From positions 1,391,295 through 1,455,294 of the forward strand of contig NZ_CP022314.1 in the NCBI RefSeq assembly GCF_003352915.1: a stretch of 64,000 bases of DNA, given 5' to 3'. The position numbers and the translations under genes are program-made. This DNA comes from Arthrobacter sp. PM3 (lineage in GTDB: Bacteria > Actinomycetota > Actinomycetes > Actinomycetales > Micrococcaceae). Each line of letters starts with the position of its first letter. Position 1 is the stretch's first letter. This document shows, piece by piece, positions 26,571-36,630 of the stretch. The notes below the pieces were generated by a model that saw only the letters and a program-made list of their open reading frames with translations, searched no databases and was not told where the DNA came from.

Positions 26571-28655
26571 ATGAAGACGATGTCATCAGCCAAACCCGCC
26601 CCCGTACCCTCCGGCCGCGCCGAATCCCCGGCCGTCCAATCCGGAGAAGCCCGCTCCAGCGCCATCATGGCCGCCGGAACGCTCGTTTCGCGTTTCCTGG
26701 GCTTCGCGAAGACCTGGATGCTGGCGGCCGCCCTGGGCCTGGGCTCCACCGTCAACGACACCTTCATCAACGCCAACAACCTCCCCAACCTGATCTTCCT
26801 GCTGGTGGCGGGCGGGGTGTTCAACGCCGTGCTGGTGCCGCAGATCATCAAGGCCAGCAGGGCCCCTGACAAGGGAGCCGACTACATCAGCCGGCTGCTG
26901 ACCCTGGCCGTGCTGGTGTTGCTGGTGCTGACGCTGCTGGTCACGCTCATGGCACCCTGGGTCATTCAGCTGACCACACAGGGCTACTCACCGCAGCAGA
27001 AGGCCCTCGCGGTGTCGTTCGCGTTCTGGTGCCTCCCGCAGATCTTCTTCTACGGCCTCTACGCCCTGCTTACGCAGGTCCTCAACGCCCACGGGGCGTT
27101 CGGGCCGGCGATGTGGGCGCCGATCGTCAACAACATCGTGGCGATTGCCGGGCTGGGCATGTTTATCGGCATCATGGGCGCCAATGCCGCCAATCCCCAC
27201 ACGGTTGACAACTGGGGCCCCTTGCAGACACTCCTCGTGGCGGGTTTCTCCACGATCGGCGTCGTCACCCAGACCGCCGTCCTGCTCATTCCCGTGTTTC
27301 GGCTCCGGCTGGGGCTGCGCCCGCGCTTCGGCTGGCGCGGGGTCGGGCTGGGCCACGCTGCAAAACTGAGCGTCTGGACCCTGGCGACGGCCGCCGTCGG
27401 GCAACTGGCGTTCCTCTACGTCATGCGCATCGCCACTATCCCGGGCGCGGAGCGGCTCCGGCTGCAGGAGGCCGGAGACCCGGCGGCGGCCAGCATGCCG
27501 GGCAACGCCGTGCTGGAGGTCGCCAGCCAGCTGTATCTGCTGCCGCACTCCATCATTGCCCTGTCCCTGGCCACCGTGCTGTTTAACCGGATGACCCGGG
27601 CGTCGCAGGACGGAAACCGGGCGGCACTTCGCAGCGCGCTCTCGCACGGGTTGCGGACCATGGCCGTGGCCACGGTCTTCGGGGCGCTGGCGCTCTTCGC
27701 GCTGGCCGGGCCGCTGGGCATGTTCTTCTCCGGCGGCGTGCGCGAGGACGGCGTCATGCTGGCCCAGACCCTCACCATCCTGGCCCTCAGCACGCCGTTC
27801 ATGAGCGCCAACTTCATGATGTCGCGGGTCTTCTACGCCAATGAGGACGCCCGGACGCCCTTCTTCATCCAGCTGGTGCTCGCCCTGGTCAATGTGGTGG
27901 CCGCGTTCGCGATCCAGTTCCTGGCGTTCGACCAGATCATCTTCGCGATCGCCACCTTGTACACCGGCGGCAACATCCTCTCCGTGATTGTCAGCGCGAT
28001 CTTCCTGCGCCGGCTCCTGGGCCACTTGGACGGTCCCCGCGTGGCCAGCTCCTATATCCGCATGGGGTACGCGGCGCTGGGTTCCGCATTGGCCGGAGCC
28101 GTGGCCCTGTGGCTGCTGGGCAGCTACAACCCGGAGGGCTACGCCTGGAGCGACCGGATGGCCGCCCTCGTGACGATCGTCGTCGTCGGTCCCGTCATGC
28201 TGGCCGCCTATTTCCTGCTGCTGAAGATGTTCCGGGTGACCGAACTCCAGGACCTCTTGCAGCCGCTGTTGGGCCGGCTCCGGCGCGGTGCCGCCGCAGC
28301 GCCGGCCGCGCAGCCGGGTGCGGAGGCGGGCACGGAGGCCCGTGCCGGCGCGGCGGAGGAGCCTCGGATGCCGGAGCGGGCCACCGTCTCGGTGGACACC
28401 GGCCTGATTCCGCGGATCTCGGGCGAGTTCGACGCCGCGTCTTTCCGTGCCGGTCCCGACATTCGGGACGTCGACACGTTGCCGTACGGCCGTCCGGCCG
28501 GACCGGAGGGCGGCTACCTGCCGGCGGAGGATCTCCCCAGCACCGCGCAGGGCGGCCTGGGCCGGGGGGATGTGCCGCTGCCTGGCCGGCGGACCTACCA
28601 GGGGCCGGCAGGCCATAACCCGTACTTCCCGTTCAACCGGAAAAAGAAAAAATGA
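26571..28655 (+). CDS. murJ: Lipid II flippase MurJ (MviN) with C-terminal extension
   Basis: A membrane protein of about 694 residues that flips the peptidoglycan precursor lipid II to the outer face. The N-terminal core (ARSSAIMAAGTLVSRFLGFAKTWMLAAALGLG; TINANNLPN-type motif as FINANNLPNLIFLLVAGGVFNAVLVPQ) is characteristic. About fourteen helices span residues 25-555. The remaining 140 residues are a cytoplasmic tail rich in Ala/Pro/Gly, ending in a basic NRKKKK. Starts at 26550, 26571 and 26580 are possible; GGTGAG precedes 26571. The next gene encodes a kinase-like partner, which in Mycobacterium is fused to MviN. Confidence 0.93.
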   Translation: MKTMSSAKPAPVPSGRAESPAVQSGEARSSAIMAAGTLVSRFLGFAKTWMLAAALGLGSTVNDTFINANNLPNLIFLLVAGGVFNAVLVPQIIKASRAPDKGADYISRLLTLAVLVLLVLTLLVTLMAPWVIQLTTQGYSPQQKALAVSFAFWCLPQIFFYGLYALLTQVLNAHGAFGPAMWAPIVNNIVAIAGLGMFIGIMGANAANPHTVDNWGPLQTLLVAGFSTIGVVTQTAVLLIPVFRLRLGLRPRFGWRGVGLGHAAKLSVWTLATAAVGQLAFLYVMRIATIPGAERLRLQEAGDPAAASMPGNAVLEVASQLYLLPHSIIALSLATVLFNRMTRASQDGNRAALRSALSHGLRTMAVATVFGALALFALAGPLGMFFSGGVREDGVMLAQTLTILALSTPFMSANFMMSRVFYANEDARTPFFIQLVLALVNVVAAFAIQFLAFDQIIFAIATLYTGGNILSVIVSAIFLRRLLGHLDGPRVASSYIRMGYAALGSALAGAVALWLLGSYNPEGYAWSDRMAALVTIVVVGPVMLAAYFLLLKMFRVTELQDLLQPLLGRLRRGAAAAPAAQPGAEAGTEARAGAAEEPRMPERATVSVDTGLIPRISGEFDAASFRAGPDIRDVDTLPYGRPAGPEGGYLPAEDLPSTAQGGLGRGDVPLPGRRTYQGPAGHNPYFPFNRKKKK

Positions 28656-28826
28656 GGCCGGCCCCGATTCACATAGCCGTGCTCACACGGGCCGGACAGA
28701 GCATCGGCTAGGATCGAAGACTAACAAGGGGAGTTGCAGACCAGCGGTCAACCGGCTTACCGGAGGGCGTGCGGTCGCCCGCGGCGTGACCACGCCGGCA
28801 AGTCCCGGACAGTCTAGGAGGAGCCA

Positions 28827-30440
28827 GTGTCCCACCCGATCGATGTCGGATCAGTACTCGGTGGCCGTTACAAGGTCACTGCCACCGTACTGACCTCGCA
28901 TGACCAGGATCTGGTGCTGGACGGCGTGGACCAGGTGCTCAATCGTCCGGTGAGCATCCTCGTTGCCGGTCCGGGCAACGCCGATCAGGTGGCCCAGAGC
29001 GCCCGCGAAGTGGCCACCGGCGAACGCCCGGGCAGCGTACAGATCCTGGACCTCGGCGTCAGCGACTCCACCACATACCTGATCACGAACCACACCTCAG
29101 CGGCGGACCTGCTGGATCTCGTGGTGTCCTCCAACCCGCCATATGTGGAGCCCTTCTTCACGGATACCCTGGGCAGCGAGATCTTCGGCCAGGCCCGTTC
29201 CCACGAACCCGAAACCTATGACGGACTCTACGACGACGAGGAAGTCGACGCCGGGTACATCAACTATGGGAAGACCCAGCAGGCTGCCGGACAGCAGCCG
29301 GCTGCTCCGGCGGCGGGCGCTCCGGCACGTCCCGCCTCCGCGCCGTCCGGCGCAGGGGCAGCGGCGGGTGCCGCGGCAGCAGGGGCCGGGGCCGCCGCTG
29401 CCGCCGCCAGGGCTCCCAAAGCCCCCACAACAGCACCCCAGGAGACCGCGGTGCACCCTGCTGTCGAGGAGACCACCGCGCCCCAGCCAGTCCAGCAGGC
29501 CAAGCCGGCACGCCCGGCCGAGCAGGCCGCGGAACAGCCGGCAACCGCGGCGGCGCCCAAAGTCTCGCTGTGGTCCGACGACGACTACACCGACGCCGAC
29601 CGGCAGGGCGCTGCCGATCACCACGCCGGCGCGGGTGCCGCAGCGGCCGCTGCCGCCGGAGCTGGTGCGGCCGCCGGGGCCGGATACGAGCCCGTCAACC
29701 GCGCTCCGGGAAACTTCCCCGCCTCCGCACGCACCGCCGTCGACCACGACGAGTACGAAGAGTATGAGGAAGACACCGGCGCCCGCCGGGAGCCGCGCTC
29801 CACGCGCTGGCTCGTTGGGGGCCTGCTGGCGGCCGTCCTGGTGGTGGGTCTCGTCTTCGCTGTCACCAATCTTGGCAGCCTCTTCAAGAGCAGCCCGCAG
29901 ACGAACGCCGGAACCTCGTCGTCGACGTCGACCAGCGCCCCCGAACAGTCGACCGGGCAGCCCACGTCCTCCGCCAGTGAGGCGCCGGCCGCCGGGCCTC
30001 CCGTCATCACGGACGTGACGCGCATTGGCAACTTCGATTTCGCCGGCAACTACGACACCGACCTCGTCAAGACCTTCGACGGCAACGGGGCGAGCTACTG
30101 GTCGGACATGGAGTTTGCCACCGAGGACTGGGGCGGCCTGGCCTCCGAGGTTCCGCTCGTCGTGAAGCTGAAGGGCCCCTCCAAGGTTTCCTCGGTAACG
30201 CTGAGCCAACTCGGCGCGTCCGGCGGCAGCATCAGTGTCTTCACCAATGACCGGCCAAGCCTGGACGGCGCGAAGCAGATCGGCAGCAACAGCTTCACGT
30301 CCCCGGACCTGACCATGCAGCTGCCGGAACCGGTCACGGCACAGTATGTGATCGTGTCGATCAAGACGCTTCCGAAGCTGGCCGCGCCCAAGACCCGCTA
30401 CGGCTACGGCCTGCGCCTGGCCGAGATCAAGGTGCAGTAG
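28827..30440 (+). CDS. Pseudokinase-like membrane protein downstream of murJ
   Basis: A 537-residue single-pass protein starting at GTG 28827 behind AGGAGGAGC. Residues 1-110 resemble the N-lobe of a Ser/Thr kinase (VLGGRYKVTATVLTSHDQDLVLDG) but the Lys/HRD/DFG catalytic elements are absent. A low-complexity Ala/Pro/Gln region follows (about 150-300). One membrane helix (RWLVGGLLAAVLVVGLVFAV) lies at about 328-350. The extracellular C-terminus (about 395-537) looks like a beta-sandwich, galactose-binding-like domain (FDFAGNYDTDLVKTFDGNGASYWSDMEF). This corresponds to the split-off counterpart of the pseudokinase part of mycobacterial MviN, which controls peptidoglycan synthesis through a forkhead-associated partner. 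Confidence 0.8.
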   Translation: MSHPIDVGSVLGGRYKVTATVLTSHDQDLVLDGVDQVLNRPVSILVAGPGNADQVAQSAREVATGERPGSVQILDLGVSDSTTYLITNHTSAADLLDLVVSSNPPYVEPFFTDTLGSEIFGQARSHEPETYDGLYDDEEVDAGYINYGKTQQAAGQQPAAPAAGAPARPASAPSGAGAAAGAAAAGAGAAAAAARAPKAPTTAPQETAVHPAVEETTAPQPVQQAKPARPAEQAAEQPATAAAPKVSLWSDDDYTDADRQGAADHHAGAGAAAAAAAGAGAAAGAGYEPVNRAPGNFPASARTAVDHDEYEEYEEDTGARREPRSTRWLVGGLLAAVLVVGLVFAVTNLGSLFKSSPQTNAGTSSSTSTSAPEQSTGQPTSSASEAPAAGPPVITDVTRIGNFDFAGNYDTDLVKTFDGNGASYWSDMEFATEDWGGLASEVPLVVKLKGPSKVSSVTLSQLGASGGSISVFTNDRPSLDGAKQIGSNSFTSPDLTMQLPEPVTAQYVIVSIKTLPKLAAPKTRYGYGLRLAEIKVQ

Positions 30441-30616
30441 CGGCCCTGTCATCCGGGGCCTCCTCCGGCCCGCAGCTGCCCTCACCCGGTACCCTGAGTA
30501 GTGGCGTCGCTCCGTGATGCCCATTTGCGCCGGAATATTCAATGCCCGGCGATAGTTGTGCCATGTGGCCGGCCATCGAGGCGGGCGCGTCGACAAAGGA
30601 AGAGGTTCACCGTTCA

Positions 30617-31573
30617 GTGAGCAACGCAGAAGACACTGCCTCCGAAGTACGTGATGTCATCATCGTCGGGTCCGGGCCGGCGGGCTACACAGCAGCGGTG
30701 TACACGGCGCGCGCGAACCTCAAGCCCCTGCTCCTGGCCGGTTCGGTCACCGCCGGCGGCGAACTGATGAACACCACGGACGTTGAGAATTACCCCGGGT
30801 TCCCGGACGGCATCATGGGCCCGGACCTGATGGAAAACTTCGAAAAGCAGGCTGCCCGCTTCGGCACGGAAATCCAGTTCGAGGACGTTACCGAGCTGGA
30901 CCTCGACGGTGCGATCAAGACCGTGACCATCGGCACGGGGGAGACCTTCAAGGCCCGCTCGATCATCCTTTCGACCGGCTCTGCTTACCGCGAGCTCGGG
31001 CTGCCGAACGAGAAGCGACTGTCCGGCCACGGCGTCAGCTGGTGCGCAACCTGCGACGGTTTCTTCTTCAAGGACCAGGACATCGCGGTGATCGGCGGCG
31101 GTGACTCCGCCATGGAAGAGGCACTGTTCCTGACCAAATTCGCCAAGTCCGTCACCGTCGTGCACCGCCGCGATACCCTCCGTGCCTCCAAGATCATGGC
31201 TGATCGCGCACTCGCCCACGAGAAGATCAACTTCGTCTGGAACACCGCTGTGGAAGACGTCCTCGGACAGGACAAGGTCACCGGATTGCAGTTGAAGAAC
31301 CTCGTGGACGGCACAGTATCCGAGCTGGCTGTCACCGGCGTTTTCGTGGCGATCGGCAACGATCCCCGGACGGACCTGGTCAAGGGCAAGCTCGAGCTGA
31401 CCGCCGAGGGCACCATCGCCGTCGACGGACGCACCTCGAAGACCAGCGTCCCGGGCGTCTTCGCTGCCGGCGACGTCATTGACCCGACGTACCGTCAGGC
31501 AATCACGGCGTCGGGTTCCGGCTGTGTCGCGGCCCTCGACGTCGAGCACTACCTCGCAGATGTCCACGCCTAA
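30617..31573 (+). CDS. trxB: Thioredoxin-disulfide reductase
   Basis: A 318-residue NADPH-dependent flavoenzyme that reduces thioredoxin. FAD motif IIVGSGPAGYTAAVYTARA at the N-terminus, redox centre WCATCDGFFF (about 137-143), NADPH motif VIGGGDSAMEEALFL, and C-terminal FAD motif GVFAAGDVIDPTYRQAITASGSGC. GTG at 30617 (VSNAEDTASE) after an AAAGGAAGAGG tract is the likely start; an upstream ATG at 30542 in frame adds 25 unconserved residues. It is followed by trxA after 39 bases. Confidence 0.95.
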   Translation: MSNAEDTASEVRDVIIVGSGPAGYTAAVYTARANLKPLLLAGSVTAGGELMNTTDVENYPGFPDGIMGPDLMENFEKQAARFGTEIQFEDVTELDLDGAIKTVTIGTGETFKARSIILSTGSAYRELGLPNEKRLSGHGVSWCATCDGFFFKDQDIAVIGGGDSAMEEALFLTKFAKSVTVVHRRDTLRASKIMADRALAHEKINFVWNTAVEDVLGQDKVTGLQLKNLVDGTVSELAVTGVFVAIGNDPRTDLVKGKLELTAEGTIAVDGRTSKTSVPGVFAAGDVIDPTYRQAITASGSGCVAALDVEHYLADVHA

Positions 31574-31612
31574 CGGCGCGCAGCAACCAAATCGAAGAGA
31601 GAGACAAAGGTT

Positions 31613-31939
31613 ATGAGCAACGCAAAAGATGTAACTGACGCCAGCTTCAGCACCGATGTGCTGGCCTCTGACAAGCCGGTCATCGTGGACTTCTGGGCCG
31701 AATGGTGCGGCCCCTGCCGCAAGCTCGGACCCATCCTCGACGAAATCTCGGTGGAGTACAGCGAGAAGGTCGATGTGGTCAAGGTGAACGTTGACGACAA
31801 CCCGGCCATCGCTGCAGAGTATGGCATCACTTCGATCCCCGCTGTTTACCTGTTCCAGGGCGGCGAGGTCAAGGGCACCGTCATCGGCGCACGGCCCAAG
31901 CAGTTCTTTGAAAAGGAATTCGCGGACGTCCTGTCCTAA
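31613..31939 (+). CDS. trxA: Thioredoxin
   Basis: A 108-residue cytosolic disulfide reductant. The active-site WAEWCGPCRKLGP and the cis-Pro segment ITSIPAVYLF are intact. It forms an operon with trxB; AGAGAGAGACAAAGGTT precedes its ATG. A strong intrinsic terminator lies about 95 bases after the stop, the last gene feature before the gene-poor parS region. Confidence 0.97.
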   Translation: MSNAKDVTDASFSTDVLASDKPVIVDFWAEWCGPCRKLGPILDEISVEYSEKVDVVKVNVDDNPAIAAEYGITSIPAVYLFQGGEVKGTVIGARPKQFFEKEFADVLS

Positions 31940-32034
31940 GGATCCGGACGAGGCTTCGCGGCTTGCCTGTCCGCATGTGCCGCAAAGCCGCTGATCCCGG
32001 GCAGTACCTGACTTAGTCGCCGGTTCAGCCCTTG

Positions 32035-32066
32035 GTGGTCCCCGCTTTGGCGGGGGCCACTTTTTT
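32035..32066 (+). terminator. Intrinsic terminator of trxB-trxA
   Basis: An 11-bp stem (32035-32045 with 32050-32060; one T-G wobble), TTTG loop and a T6 tract. It ends plus-strand transcription from trxA and marks the left border of the gene-free region. Confidence 0.9.
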
Positions 32067-32451
32067 CGTTTCCGACCGATCTGTTGGTCACCGCCACTGT
32101 CAGATGTCGACGGGTTGGTGACGATCCCGTTCGTTGCCTACTTGTTCGGTGCCGACGCGTTGATCTCAGCGCCCGCTATCGCGGGCAATCATAGCCGCGT
32201 TGCGGGCGCAGGAGGGGAGTGGGGAGCCCCGGAAAGGTCCGCCAGGTCGCGAGTAGGGATCATTGACAGACGCTGGAGGTTGCCTCGGCCTTATGTTTTT
32301 GTCTGTAGGCCCTGTTTGCTCGAAGCATTGCGAATGCCCGGTCTCTGGCATGATGATCACGCTGCGGGCTTCGAGGAGAACACCGTCGTTGGTGATCCTG
32401 GCCGCTGGGAGTGCATTTGCACGGATTCCCGGAGTTCTCCGGAGACGTACC

Positions 32452-32465
32452 GTTTCACGTGAAAC
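32452..32465. promoter_or_regulatory. parS site 1
   Basis: Exact GTTTCACGTGAAAC, the conserved chromosomal ParB-binding palindrome. Leftmost site of the cluster. Confidence 0.93.
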
Positions 32466-32542
32466 TCCGGCCACCCGCCAACCCTGCGCTGGGCATCGCG
32501 GTCCTCCCGTCCGCAGGCCGCCGAGAGCGGTGCCGGGCTCAT

Positions 32543-32556
32543 GTTTCACGTGAAAC
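32543..32556. promoter_or_regulatory. parS site 2
   Basis: Exact GTTTCACGTGAAAC, 91 bases after site 1. Confidence 0.93.
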
Positions 32557-33096
32557 GGCCGCCCCCTTTGAAAGGACGTGAAACACAGCGCAGGCAGGAC
32601 GTACCGTGGGGCGTTCGGCGATAGTAGCGAAGCCAACAGGCGCAATGTTGAACCGCCGACCCCCGGAAGTGAGGCTGCGACCCTCTCCCCACGGGCCTTC
32701 CTCATCAGCTCTCCCGGGGCCAGTCGCCAGGTCCGGAGGCGTCCACCCCATTGGCGGGTGTTCCATGTGTGGGCCTGCCGTGCGACTTGTGACTCCACAG
32801 ACGCGCAGTTCGGATGTGGCCTCCCCATGAGACCTGGTAGGCCGGCCACTTGAAATGGATGGGGCCGCGCATCCCGTCACTGTCACCGGTCCCGACGAGC
32901 GGAAGCAGAGGAGATTCCGCGCATGACGCATACGCAAGGCACGGACTTGCCCTAGCTAGCAGCAATCCGAGGCCACGCAGATGGAGCCGAACTACCTCCC
33001 ACAGTTGGCAGTTCAAGCCGGTCCTCGCTGAATGGCGTCGTCGAATGGAGTCGTCGAATAGCGTCCCTGAACCGTTCGCCCCACACGGTGACCAAT

Positions 33097-33110
33097 GTTT
33101 CACGTGAAAC
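33097..33110. promoter_or_regulatory. parS site 3
   Basis: Exact GTTTCACGTGAAAC within the full 16-bp form TGTTTCACGTGAAACA. Confidence 0.94.
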
Positions 33111-33436
33111 AGTCAGCCCGCGCGCCGTTGAATCGTATTGATAGTTTCGTATTATTTTAATCCGGACCTGTACCTCCCCGGGCTCTGCAGCTTTGAGCCA
33201 CCGCCCTTCCGCTCGCCGCGCCCGTTCATCCTGCATGGAGACCAACCCTCGGGGTGGACTCCGAAGCCTCCACAGCGTCTCCCAGAAGCCGGACCATGGC
33301 ACGGAGGTTCGCTCCACGACTTTGTGGCGGTCCGGCCCCGGGCCCAACCCACTTCCGATATCCCTCGACCAGCCGCCGGACTCCTGGAAGCACGCGGGTG
33401 GAAGCCCCCGAGCCGCCGGTGCGGCCCGCCGGTCTT

Positions 33437-33450
33437 GTTTCACGTGAAAC
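33437..33450. promoter_or_regulatory. parS site 4
   Basis: Exact core within the full 16-bp form TGTTTCACGTGAAACA, 340 bases after site 3. Confidence 0.94.
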
Positions 33451-34690
33451 AGGATGCACGCGCAGCTGGCCGCCGATCTTGGGTGCCTGACGTCGGGGTG
33501 GCCGACTCAGGCACCATCACTGCCACGCCCCCAGGCTGGGAGAATTCCCGTGACCAGCAGCAAGCGGCCTGTGGCCAATGGCCAAAGGCACGAATGCAGG
33601 CCATCCGGCCGCGAAACAAGGCTGCCGAGATAACGAACCTTCCTGCGGTGAAGCGCCGGAAGATGCTCTTCAGGTCGCCTTGCAAAGGCGCCGCCCACAC
33701 GCCCAAGATCAGGAGCCCGCGCACAAGCTATGAGACACCGCCCTCTGCTCGGTCTCGCGGCAAGCCGTCCTCCATCGCTCCTGACTTCGCGGCTTCTGTG
33801 TCCCGGCCGCGCGGGCGGCCCGACGCGGACCCTGTGCTGCCCACCGTCGTGACCGATCCCTAACGGGAGACGCAGGCGTAGCTCACCCGCCATGCAGTAC
33901 CCCCGCCGTTGGCTGTTCCGAGGGGGAAGAGTGGTGCCGGGACAGTCCGGGCTTCCGGGTACCGGTCAGGCTCGTCGGCTCTTCCGTGCCGATTCACCAC
34001 ACGCAGGTCTTAGCCGAACCACACGCCGCATTCCGGCTGGACCCCCAGGTCCTCCCGACCCGGTGTCGCTCCATGTCGGACTTCGCCGACAGCTGCACAC
34101 TCGGCGATCAGCAAGACCTTGACCCGGCAGCCGCCCACTGCGCGCAAGGCACCGCTGCGACCACGATGCTCACGAAGCCGGCCCCTCCCAGAAAGACTCG
34201 GGCATGCTTGCCTGGGAACCAGTCCGCCCGTGCTGCGGACCCGGATGAGCCCAGTGCCCGGTGCCCAGTGTCTGGTTGTCAGGCTAGCAAGCCGCCGACC
34301 ACCGAAGCAGCCGCTCCGGTGAAATGACCGGGGGAGTCTCCTCCGGTCCGATAGTTCTGGCAGTTCTGGCCCGGTTGCACGGGAGTCGTGTCGGAGGTCA
34401 GCGACATCCCGCAAGGACAGTGTTCACCGCCAGGCATCGGATCCTCGTGACACAGGGTCCTCGTCGATCCGGTGGCGGGAATCGGCCAGGCTTCTCTAGA
34501 CGTCGCCGCCCGCCTCACTGCGACACCGATACCACCCGTGTCAGCGACGCCCGGGAGTACACAGGGAGCCCTTTCAATGAGATTCCTAGCACCATAAGCA
34601 GTCAGGTAGACACGCAGGTAGCCACTCGATTTGCCGCTTCCTGGCCGTCGGGCAGCTCGGGAAGGACGCACCGCCTCGTTCTATGTGGCG

Positions 34691-34745
34691 TTCTCCACAG
34701 AAGTTGTTCACACAGTTATCCACAGGCCATGAGAGATTATTCACA
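34691..34745 (+). promoter_or_regulatory. DnaA-box cluster in parS region
   Basis: Four same-strand boxes in 55 bp: TTCTCCACA (34691), TTGTTCACA (34704), perfect TTATCCACA (34716) and TTATTCACA (34737). Density is far above chance in high-GC DNA. About 9 kb from dnaA. Confidence 0.65.
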
Positions 34746-34961
34746 CCTGCTCGCCACCTGTTGAATCGCGCGTCCGGGAACCCCCAACAAGTACCGCGAG
34801 CTCCGCTTCCAAAGCCTTACTTCAAGGTTCTGCGGCCCCTTGGCTGGACGTGTTCCCACTGGACCAAAGTCGCCCAAGAATGCCCGAAAATTAACCATTG
34901 AACGCCGATTTGACCGGACCCTTGCGTGACTCAGGCGACCGCCGCAGGGCCACACCAATGT

Positions 34962-34975
34962 GTTTCACGTGAAAC
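34962..34975. promoter_or_regulatory. parS site 5
   Basis: Exact GTTTCACGTGAAAC, between the two DnaA-box clusters. Confidence 0.93.
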
Positions 34976-35066
34976 CAGATATGGCGCCGGCGCTTGTTCA
35001 CCCGCCCCGGCCAGCCGCTACTCAAGGTCTAAGTGACCGAGGCTGCGGGGCGTCCCAGCCCTTGAA

Positions 35067-35128
35067 TAATCCACAAAGTTATCCACAGCGATATCCACCG
35101 TTCGATCCACTGTGGATGATGGATCGAA
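35067..35128 (+). promoter_or_regulatory. Second DnaA-box cluster in parS region
   Basis: TAATCCACA (35067) and perfect TTATCCACA (35079), then a TATCCAC half-box, and an inverted repeat TTCGATCC (35101-35108)/GGATCGAA (35121-35128) enclosing TGTGGATGA. Confidence 0.6.
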
Positions 35129-36490
35129 TTGCCAAAAGCAGTCCTGCCCCTCTGCCTCGGGGCGCCAACGCCTGCCGTGCCTCCGGTCCCGCACGGGAGC
35201 GATCGAGCGGCCTCATGCACCTGTACGCCCACCCAGGACAACAACGACGTCTCCGCCCTCCGAGCCACTGGCACCACCCACCAGCCGGCCAGCAGGCCAC
35301 CCCAGCGACGCGGGCGGGGCGTTCAGTAGACGAAGCGTCCAGGAGGCGACGCATCCGGTAGGTGTCGGACATCGAAGGAACAGCGCGCGGCCGACGTCCC
35401 TCACGCGGCACCTCAGACCGAAACATGGAGGCATGACTCCGGCGCAATGCGGCCGTCCACAGAACCTTCTGAGGGGGGAGCGCCGCTGCCTCCAAGACGT
35501 GGCGGCGTCCTCCCGGACACGCCGGCATGCCAAGCCCCACGGCCAGCAGCAGCTCGCCCAGCCACCCCAAAGCACGTGGTCCCCGCGCGGTGAACGTCCC
35601 CCGGTGAACCTTGCCCTAGCATCGCGGGCCTCGTCCGCTCGAACCCGACCGGAGTCTCCAAGTTGCATTGTTGCCGCGAGCGTCGCGCAATCGGCGGACC
35701 GAAGAGGGTGGGCGGGAGCATGCGAAGGGACATTGGGCAATGCAGGACGTTCTCCCTGGGGGAGCGGGGAGCAATGAGTGGGGGACCACTCCTGGCTCTG
35801 TCCTCGTACACGCGCGCAGCGGCGGCCCATCTTATGGTCCTCGGTACGACGACCTCGATCCCCTTCCAGGGCCGGACAGGATCATGGCTCGGTCATGGTC
35901 CGAGTCAGGGACGTCGGGCCAGGAAGTAGCTAAGGGGGTAGGAACTCGGGCATGACCGATCCTCCAGCTGCAGTCGAGTAGCACAAACTGTAAGGCCGGG
36001 TACGCAAGACGACAGCAGCACGCGGGGATGCAGCCTCCCACGAATGCGGACGACCTGGCGGCTTCCATCCTCGCGAGAGTCGAGACAGAGCCACTCCGAT
36101 GTGAACTGCCCACACGGAATCATTGGCCAGGGCGCGACGCCCATCCGTGACACGGCGTCAGCAGGAGTGGAGGATGATGTCCGCGTAACCTCCTGGCGTG
36201 CGCATCGGGCGCTATGCCGGCATTCCGCCCTCGTGACTGTCCCGTCGGAGGTCTAGTGGAGATCGGATCTACGATGGCGCCATCGGGGACTCCCGTCCGG
36301 TTCAGGGGCTGGCCGGTTCATGGGTGGCCGGTTCCCCGGCTTACCATCCATCAACTGTCCCGCCAGAGCCAGTCCGCAGAAATCCCTGCCACCTCAGTCT
36401 TCGCGCATCACCACACAAGCCCGGAGGGGAGGAGCGCCAGCCGAATTTTGGCACCGCTCGCGACCGCGGGGGCGCCGGCGCCCTGTCGCC

Positions 36491-36504
36491 GTTTCACGTG
36501 AAAC
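36491..36504. promoter_or_regulatory. parS site 6
   Basis: Exact GTTTCACGTGAAAC; first of four sites spaced 40, 41 and 45 bp. Confidence 0.94.
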
Positions 36505-36512
36505 CGTGCAGC

Positions 36513-36528
36513 AGGTGACGAGTCACCT
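36513..36528. promoter_or_regulatory. Palindrome between parS sites 6 and 7
   Basis: AGGTGAC-GA-GTCACCT is a perfect 7-bp inverted repeat placed centrally between two parS sites. A partial copy (TGACGAGTCA, about 36556-36565) sits between sites 7 and 8. It may bind another dimeric protein or simply belong to the repeated unit. Confidence 0.5.
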
Positions 36529-36530
36529 AG

Positions 36531-36544
36531 CTTTCACGTGAAAC
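36531..36544. promoter_or_regulatory. parS site 7 (one mismatch)
   Basis: CTTTCACGTGAAAC, differing from parS only at the first base; part of a 40-41 bp repeated unit with sites 6 and 8. Confidence 0.85.
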
Positions 36545-36571
36545 CATGCACCTGCTGACGAGTCACTTACC

Positions 36572-36585
36572 GTTTCACGTGAAAC
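36572..36585. promoter_or_regulatory. parS site 8
   Basis: Exact GTTTCACGTGAAAC, 41 bp after site 7. Confidence 0.94.
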
Positions 36586-36616
36586 CGAACCCCTCCTTCC
36601 GCATCTGCATCATGGT

Positions 36617-36630
36617 GTTTCACGTGAAAC
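36617..36630. promoter_or_regulatory. parS site 9
   Basis: Exact core inside an 18-bp palindrome GTGTTTCACGTGAAACAC, 45 bp after site 8. Confidence 0.94.

Noticed and set aside
33138..33863. Longest plus-strand ORF in the parS region
   Set aside because: Reads through a parS site, lacks a ribosome site and any recognisable motif, and competes with overlapping frames on both strands.
35112..35830. Overlapping ORFs of about 200 codons on both strands in the parS region
   Set aside because: Basic/Pro-rich, no conserved features, no initiation signals; considered non-coding.
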